DNA of 16,308 nucleotides from Frankiales bacterium (GTDB lineage: Bacteria > Actinomycetota > Actinomycetes > Mycobacteriales > SCTD01). The position numbers were made by a program, and so were the translations under genes. The stretch is from positions 1 to 16,308 of the forward strand of contig JAODNQ010000275.1 in the NCBI GenBank assembly GCA_025464695.1. Reading direction: 5' to 3'. The notes under the pieces are model-generated. The model did no database searches. It saw nothing but the letters and a program-made list of their open reading frames with translations, and was not told the DNA's origin. Positions 14,566-16,308 of the stretch are shown piece by piece (the first letter of the stretch is position 1; every line of letters begins with the position of its first letter).

Positions 14566-15105
14566 TCAGTCCTGCGCCAGCCGCTGCAGCTCGAGGGCGA
14601 CGACGTCCGCGACGTCGCAGGTGAGGGAGACCTGGGCCTGCGTCCACTCCCGGGGCGTCGGTGAGAACGCGCACAGCGCCCCGACCGTCGTGCCGTCGGC
14701 CAGGCGCAGGGGCACCCCGAGGTAGCAGCCGACCGCGCCGGTCGTGACCGGGGGGAGGTCGGACAGCCAGGGGTGGGAGCGGGCGTCGGCCGCCACCAGC
14801 ACGTCCCCGGACAGGACCGTGACGGTGCACAGGCTCTCCTCGAGGCTGCCCTGCCTCGTGGCGCAGCCGCCGGCGGAGCAGCGCACGCTGAGCGACGTCT
14901 GGGCGTCGGACAGCAGGGAGAGCTGGGCGTCGTCCGTGCCCGCGGTGCGCGCGGCCAGCCGGACGAGACCGGGCAGCAGCGTCGACACCGCCATCCGGTC
15001 GGCGAGGGCCTGGACCCGCGCCGCCCGTGCCGGCACACGCAGCAGGGCGACGTCGGGCAGCCCGGACGCGCGACGCACGTCGGCCGCTCGCACCTGCTGC
15101 GCCAC
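14566..15105 (-). CDS. GAF-domain sensor protein
   Basis: A 179-aa protein with one GAF domain (about 30-175). Visible elements are LLPGLVRLAARTAGTDDAQLSLL, SLEESLCTVTVLSGDVLVAADARSHPW and GCYLGVPLRLADGTTVGALCAFSP, the usual core strands around a small-molecule or redox pocket. Cysteines are frequent (SVRCSAGGC, SLCTV, GCYLG), so a redox or metal ligand is possible, but the ligand cannot be read. There is no output domain, so it probably acts through a partner. I choose GTG 15105 because AGGAGGAGG stands 5 bases upstream; the longer in-frame TTG at 15207 would overlap the likely promoter. It ends 25 bases before the M4 protease gene, so the GAF, protease and inhibitor genes may form one transcript. 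Confidence 0.86.
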   Translation of the reverse strand: MAQQVRAADVRRASGLPDVALLRVPARAARVQALADRMAVSTLLPGLVRLAARTAGTDDAQLSLLSDAQTSLSVRCSAGGCATRQGSLEESLCTVTVLSGDVLVAADARSHPWLSDLPPVTTGAVGCYLGVPLRLADGTTVGALCAFSPTPREWTQAQVSLTCDVADVVALELQRLAQD

Positions 15106-15110
15106 AGGCG

Positions 15111-15119
15111 CCTCCTCCT
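15111..15119 (-). promoter_or_regulatory. Ribosome binding site of the GAF gene
   Basis: AGGAGGAGG on the minus strand, 5 bases before GTG 15105. It decides the start codon of the GAF protein against the longer reading frame. Confidence 0.75.
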
Positions 15120-15178
15120 GGTCTGGACACCCCGGCCGGGTCGGGGTTCGACGACGGCCCTGCCGGGGGTCGCCGACC

Positions 15179-15207
15179 ACTGTCGGCACCCCCACGGGCG
15201 AGGTCAA
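15179..15207 (-). promoter_or_regulatory. Probable promoter of the GAF-protease-inhibitor genes
   Basis: On the minus strand TTGACC (15207-15202) is followed after 17 bases by GACAGT (15184-15179), close to the principal-sigma pattern. Transcription would start near 15172 and leave a leader of roughly 65 bases before the GAF start codon. This is the best -35/-10 pair I found in the window. Confidence 0.45.
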
Positions 15208-15229
15208 GGCCCTCCGACCGGACCGGGGA

Positions 15230-15634
15230 CTAGCCCTGGCGGTGGACCTCCTGCAGGAGCCAGCCGTTGCCGTCGGGGTCGGAGAACGGGGCGAACGAGG
15301 CGTAGCTCGCGCGCTCGGGGTGCAGGCCGGGGGCCTGGCCGGTCGCGCCGAAGTGGTGCGGCTCCTGTACGGGCACGCCGCGGCCGAGCAGCTCCTCCCG
15401 GGCGGCGGCGAGGTCCTCGACCACGAGGTGCAGACCCGAGACGGACCCGGCGGCGTCGTTGCGCATGAGAGCGATGGCGCAGGACGAGCCGGGCGGCGAC
15501 AGCTGCACCACCCGGAAGTCCTCGCCGGCGGAGTGGTCGACGTCGACGTGCCAGCCGCAGGCGTCGGCGTAGAACGCCTTGGCGCGGTCGACGTCGCTCA
15601 CGGGGACGACCACGAGCTCGAGCTTCATGTCCAC
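15230..15634 (-). CDS. VOC superfamily (glyoxalase/bleomycin-resistance-like) protein
   Basis: A 134-aa single-module VOC protein. The first βαβββ unit is MDMKLELVVVPVSDVDRAKA, FYADACGWHVDVDHSAGEDFRVVQLSPPGSSCAIAL, and the second starts at LHLVVEDLAAAREELLGRGV and ends with YASFAPFSDPDGNGWLLQEV (about 111-130), the usual metal-side strand with a glutamate. Members act as lyases, dioxygenases or drug-binding proteins, and sequence alone does not say which. The start is GTG 15634, 3 bases after the NUDIX stop; the ATG two codons later (15628) is an equal choice. No Shine-Dalgarno is clear, so translation is probably coupled to the NUDIX gene. Confidence 0.87.
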   Translation of the reverse strand: MDMKLELVVVPVSDVDRAKAFYADACGWHVDVDHSAGEDFRVVQLSPPGSSCAIALMRNDAAGSVSGLHLVVEDLAAAREELLGRGVPVQEPHHFGATGQAPGLHPERASYASFAPFSDPDGNGWLLQEVHRQG

Positions 15635-15637
15635 GGT

Positions 15638-16147
15638 TCAGGCTCGCTTCGTCAGGAGGAGGCCGGCCTGCACGAAGGCACGCAGGTCGGGGACGGCGTC
15701 GTCCGGCAGGGCGTCGACCGGGAACCAGCGGACGTCGTCGCTCTCGTCGCTGACGGTGGTCGCGGCGCCGTCTGGGGCGAGCACGAGGAACCGGACGTCG
15801 AGGTGGTCGCGCTGACCGCAGGGGGCGGGATGGCGGTCGAGGTCGAAGGGGACGCCGGTGGCGAGCCGGAGCGAGGCGACCCCGGTCTCCTCGACGGCCT
15901 CGCGCAGGGCCGCCGCCGCGAGCGAGGCGTCACCGGGCTCGAGGTGCCCGCCGGGCTGCATCCACAGCCGCACCTTCTTGTGCAGCACGAGCAGCACGGA
16001 GGTGCGGGACGCGTCCAGCACCAGCGCCGACGCCGTGAGGTGGTCCGGCCCGTCGGCCTTGGACAGCGCCCCGGCCCGGGCGGCGGCGAGGAAGTCGTCG
16101 CGCAGCGGCGAGTCGACCCCATCGAGCTCCGCGACCGCGTCCATCAC
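15638..16147 (-). CDS. NUDIX hydrolase
   Basis: A 169-aa NUDIX protein, hydrolysing nucleoside diphosphates linked to another moiety with Mg. The NUDIX box is GGHLEPGDASLAAAALREAVEETGV (around residues 67-92 of the chain). It has Asp where the canonical Glu stands and one extra residue before REAVEETG; the catalytic REAxEE part is complete. Strands before the box (VLDASRTSVLLVLHKKVRLWMQPGG) and the later DVRFLVLAP and DDVRWFPVDALP segments fit the fold. The start is GTG 16147 or the next codon, ATG 16144; no strong ribosome binding site favours either. The gene lies 34 bases after the stop of the upstream gene and 3 bases before the VOC gene. The substrate is unknown. Confidence 0.9.
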   Translation of the reverse strand: MMDAVAELDGVDSPLRDDFLAAARAGALSKADGPDHLTASALVLDASRTSVLLVLHKKVRLWMQPGGHLEPGDASLAAAALREAVEETGVASLRLATGVPFDLDRHPAPCGQRDHLDVRFLVLAPDGAATTVSDESDDVRWFPVDALPDDAVPDLRAFVQAGLLLTKRA

Positions 16148-16181
16148 GGCGCGGTTCCCGGCCCTTGCTCCGATGGGGCGC

Positions 16182-16308
16182 TCACAGCGCGGCGAGGTCG
16201 GCGAGCCGGAGCACGCCGGTGGGCTGGTCGAGGTCGGGCGGCAGGTAGAGCCGCTGGACCGCGACCAGCAGGGCCTCCGCCACGGTGTCGCGGAAGGTCG
16301 GACCGGCC
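16182..16308 (-). CDS. C-terminal fragment, probably of an N-acetylmuramoyl-L-alanine amidase (CwlM-like)
   Basis: Only the last 41 residues are inside the window; the gene continues beyond the right edge. The sequence reads AGPTFRDTVAEALLVAVQRL, then YLPPDLDQPTGVLRLADLAAL and TGA at 16184-16182. The pattern FRDTVAEA…VQRLYLP…TGVLRL resembles, from memory, the C-terminal tail of the peptidoglycan-binding amidase-like proteins (CwlM family) that lie near trxA/trxB, convergent to parAB, in many actinobacteria. The location fits, but the catalytic and peptidoglycan-binding parts are not visible, so the name is tentative. The coding frame itself is well supported. Confidence 0.55.
   Translation of the reverse strand, partial: AGPTFRDTVAEALLVAVQRLYLPPDLDQPTGVLRLADLAAL

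Noticed and set aside
15106..15207. N-terminal extension of the GAF protein to a TTG at 15207
   Set aside because: The extension is low-complexity, the TTG lies inside the likely -35 box, and AGGAGGAGG stands directly before GTG 15105.
1..16308. parS sites for ParB
   Set aside because: CACGTG or CACGTGG-like hexamers occur (for example near 9091, 12034 and 13462), but none is embedded in the TTTCACGTGAAA context.

Overview
The window comes from a very GC-rich actinobacterium. The evidence is strong G/C bias at third codon positions, GTG starts, a ParA/ParB pair of the chromosomal type, a DUF222/HNH (13E12-repeat type) protein and an LPXTG wall protein with a Gly-rich tail. The gene order parA-parB, then a D-Ala-D-Ala ligase homologue, an aminotransferase, a GNAT and a convergent gene that looks like an N-acetylmuramoyl-L-alanine amidase is typical of the origin-proximal region of actinobacterial chromosomes. 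The genus cannot be named from this sequence.

Layout. (1) 1-1750, plus strand: the 3' part of parA and complete parB, overlapping by 4 bases; these are chromosome segregation genes. (2) 1888-7830, plus strand: one very large secreted, wall-anchored protein of 1980 aa. It has a signal peptide, a DUF11 domain, a four-domain block present twice (cadherin-like Ig / putative Ig / SdrD_B-like / SdrD_B-like), further Ig-like domains, a Pro/Ser/Thr stalk, a Gly-rich wall-spanning linker and an LPRTG sorting signal. (3) 7838-10089, minus strand: a fold-type-I aminotransferase translationally coupled (ATGA) to a D-alanine-D-alanine ligase homologue. (4) 10171-11338, plus strand, divergent from the aminotransferase: a 32-aa membrane peptide (GTGA overlap), a GNAT acetyltransferase and a zinc-knuckle protein that resembles HNH proteins but lacks the catalytic histidine.

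(5) 11355-13071, minus strand: a DUF222/HNH protein followed by two small genes, a 66-aa unknown ORF and a 58-aa zinc ribbon that overlap by ATGA. The DUF222 gene carries two in-frame copies of a 20-bp repeat containing a perfect 16-bp palindrome. (6) 13162-15105, minus strand: a GAF-domain protein with a clear ribosome binding site and a plausible promoter, then a protealysin-like M4 metalloprotease, then its likely inhibitor emfourin. The protease gene is broken by a +1 frameshift near 14193, upstream of the HELTH active site. (7) 15230-16308, minus strand: a VOC/glyoxalase-like protein, a NUDIX hydrolase, and the C-terminal end of a gene entering from the right.

The most unusual items are the duplicated intragenic palindrome, the frameshifted protease beside an intact inhibitor gene, the wall protein built by block duplication, and several very small genes (32, 58 and 66 aa). 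No RNA genes, CRISPR array, insertion sequence or parS site was seen. No stretch longer than 140 bases lacks a gene.
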